Made by a program: the position numbers and the translations under genes. DNA of 64,000 nucleotides from assembly GCF_001905505.1 (NCBI RefSeq), contig NZ_LIPG01000003.1, forward strand, positions 372,001 to 436,000, given 5' to 3'. Positions within the stretch are counted from its first letter, which is position 1. Each line of letters opens with the position of its first letter. The notes beneath the pieces were generated by a model. It searched no databases. It had not been told where the DNA came from and was given only the letters and a program-made list of their open reading frames with translations. Positions 63,985 to 64,000 of the stretch are shown here, piece after piece. The stretch comes from Streptomyces sp. CB02058 (GTDB lineage Bacteria; Actinomycetota; Actinomycetes; Streptomycetales; Streptomycetaceae).

Positions 63985-64000
63985 CGAGATGGCGGTAGCC

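Overview
The window is very GC-rich with actinobacterial codon use, frequent GTG starts, 4-base ATGA/GTGA gene overlaps and typical streptomycete families (RHS toxin with Hint domain, ECF41 sigma factor, XRE-MurA fusion, DUF4236/4189/4328 proteins). It is almost certainly a Streptomyces chromosome segment carrying a large accessory island.

Layout. 1-7.9 kb: the tail of a LamG-domain protein, then a 2318-residue secreted RHS/YD-repeat polymorphic toxin with a Hint domain, an ADP-ribosyltransferase-like C-terminal toxin and an overlapping candidate immunity gene. 8.2-9.1 kb: an internally deleted IS5-type transposase and a membrane-anchored protein. 9.4-38.4 kb: an arsenic island of about 29 kb. 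38.9-64 kb: conserved chromosome-like content: XRE-MurA, LuxR-type regulator, S8 protease, aconitase, ECF41/AhpD pair, ROK regulator, an oligosaccharide ABC system with beta-glucosidase, xylose isomerase and alpha-xylosidase, and a few housekeeping or unknown genes.

The arsenic island combines four functions. (i) Resistance: arsR-acr3-arsO opposite arsC-trxB-trxA, an ArsP-like permease, further flavoproteins, an MFS exporter and six different ArsR-type repressors. (ii) Biosynthesis: a translationally coupled five-gene operon (16740-20965) with an EPSP-synthase homologue, a phosphoglycerate-mutase homologue and a CTP-synthase-C-terminal-like protein. These are the signature enzymes of the arseno-organic (bisenarsan-type) clusters known from Streptomyces, expected to make arsenoenolpyruvate and then arsonopyruvate. 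An aminotransferase behind an ArsR-type operator could act on that product. (iii) Oxyanion uptake: a compact Pst-like transporter whose two permeases are fused in one chain, plausibly delivering arsenate. (iv) Redox: a Tat-exported molybdopterin oxidoreductase with a 4Fe-4S motif. No phosphonopyruvate-decarboxylase-like or polyketide synthase gene is visible here, so the end product may differ from bisenarsan or the remaining genes lie elsewhere.

The least explained element is a pair at 13131-15116: an exported 108-residue protein with six GAGWD repeats, followed by an acyltransferase-like protein with CCG vicinal-cysteine tags at both ends. Similar CC tags occur in the ArsP-like permease, one flavoprotein and several ArsR proteins, and a recurring TYGA-N6-TCRA palindrome marks several island promoters.

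In the right arm, GH31 alpha-xylosidase, GH1 beta-glucosidase, xylose isomerase, an ABC importer lacking its own ATPase and a ROK regulator together suggest use of xyloglucan-type or cello-oligosaccharides. All coordinates, motifs and residue numbers were read by eye; no homology search was run.
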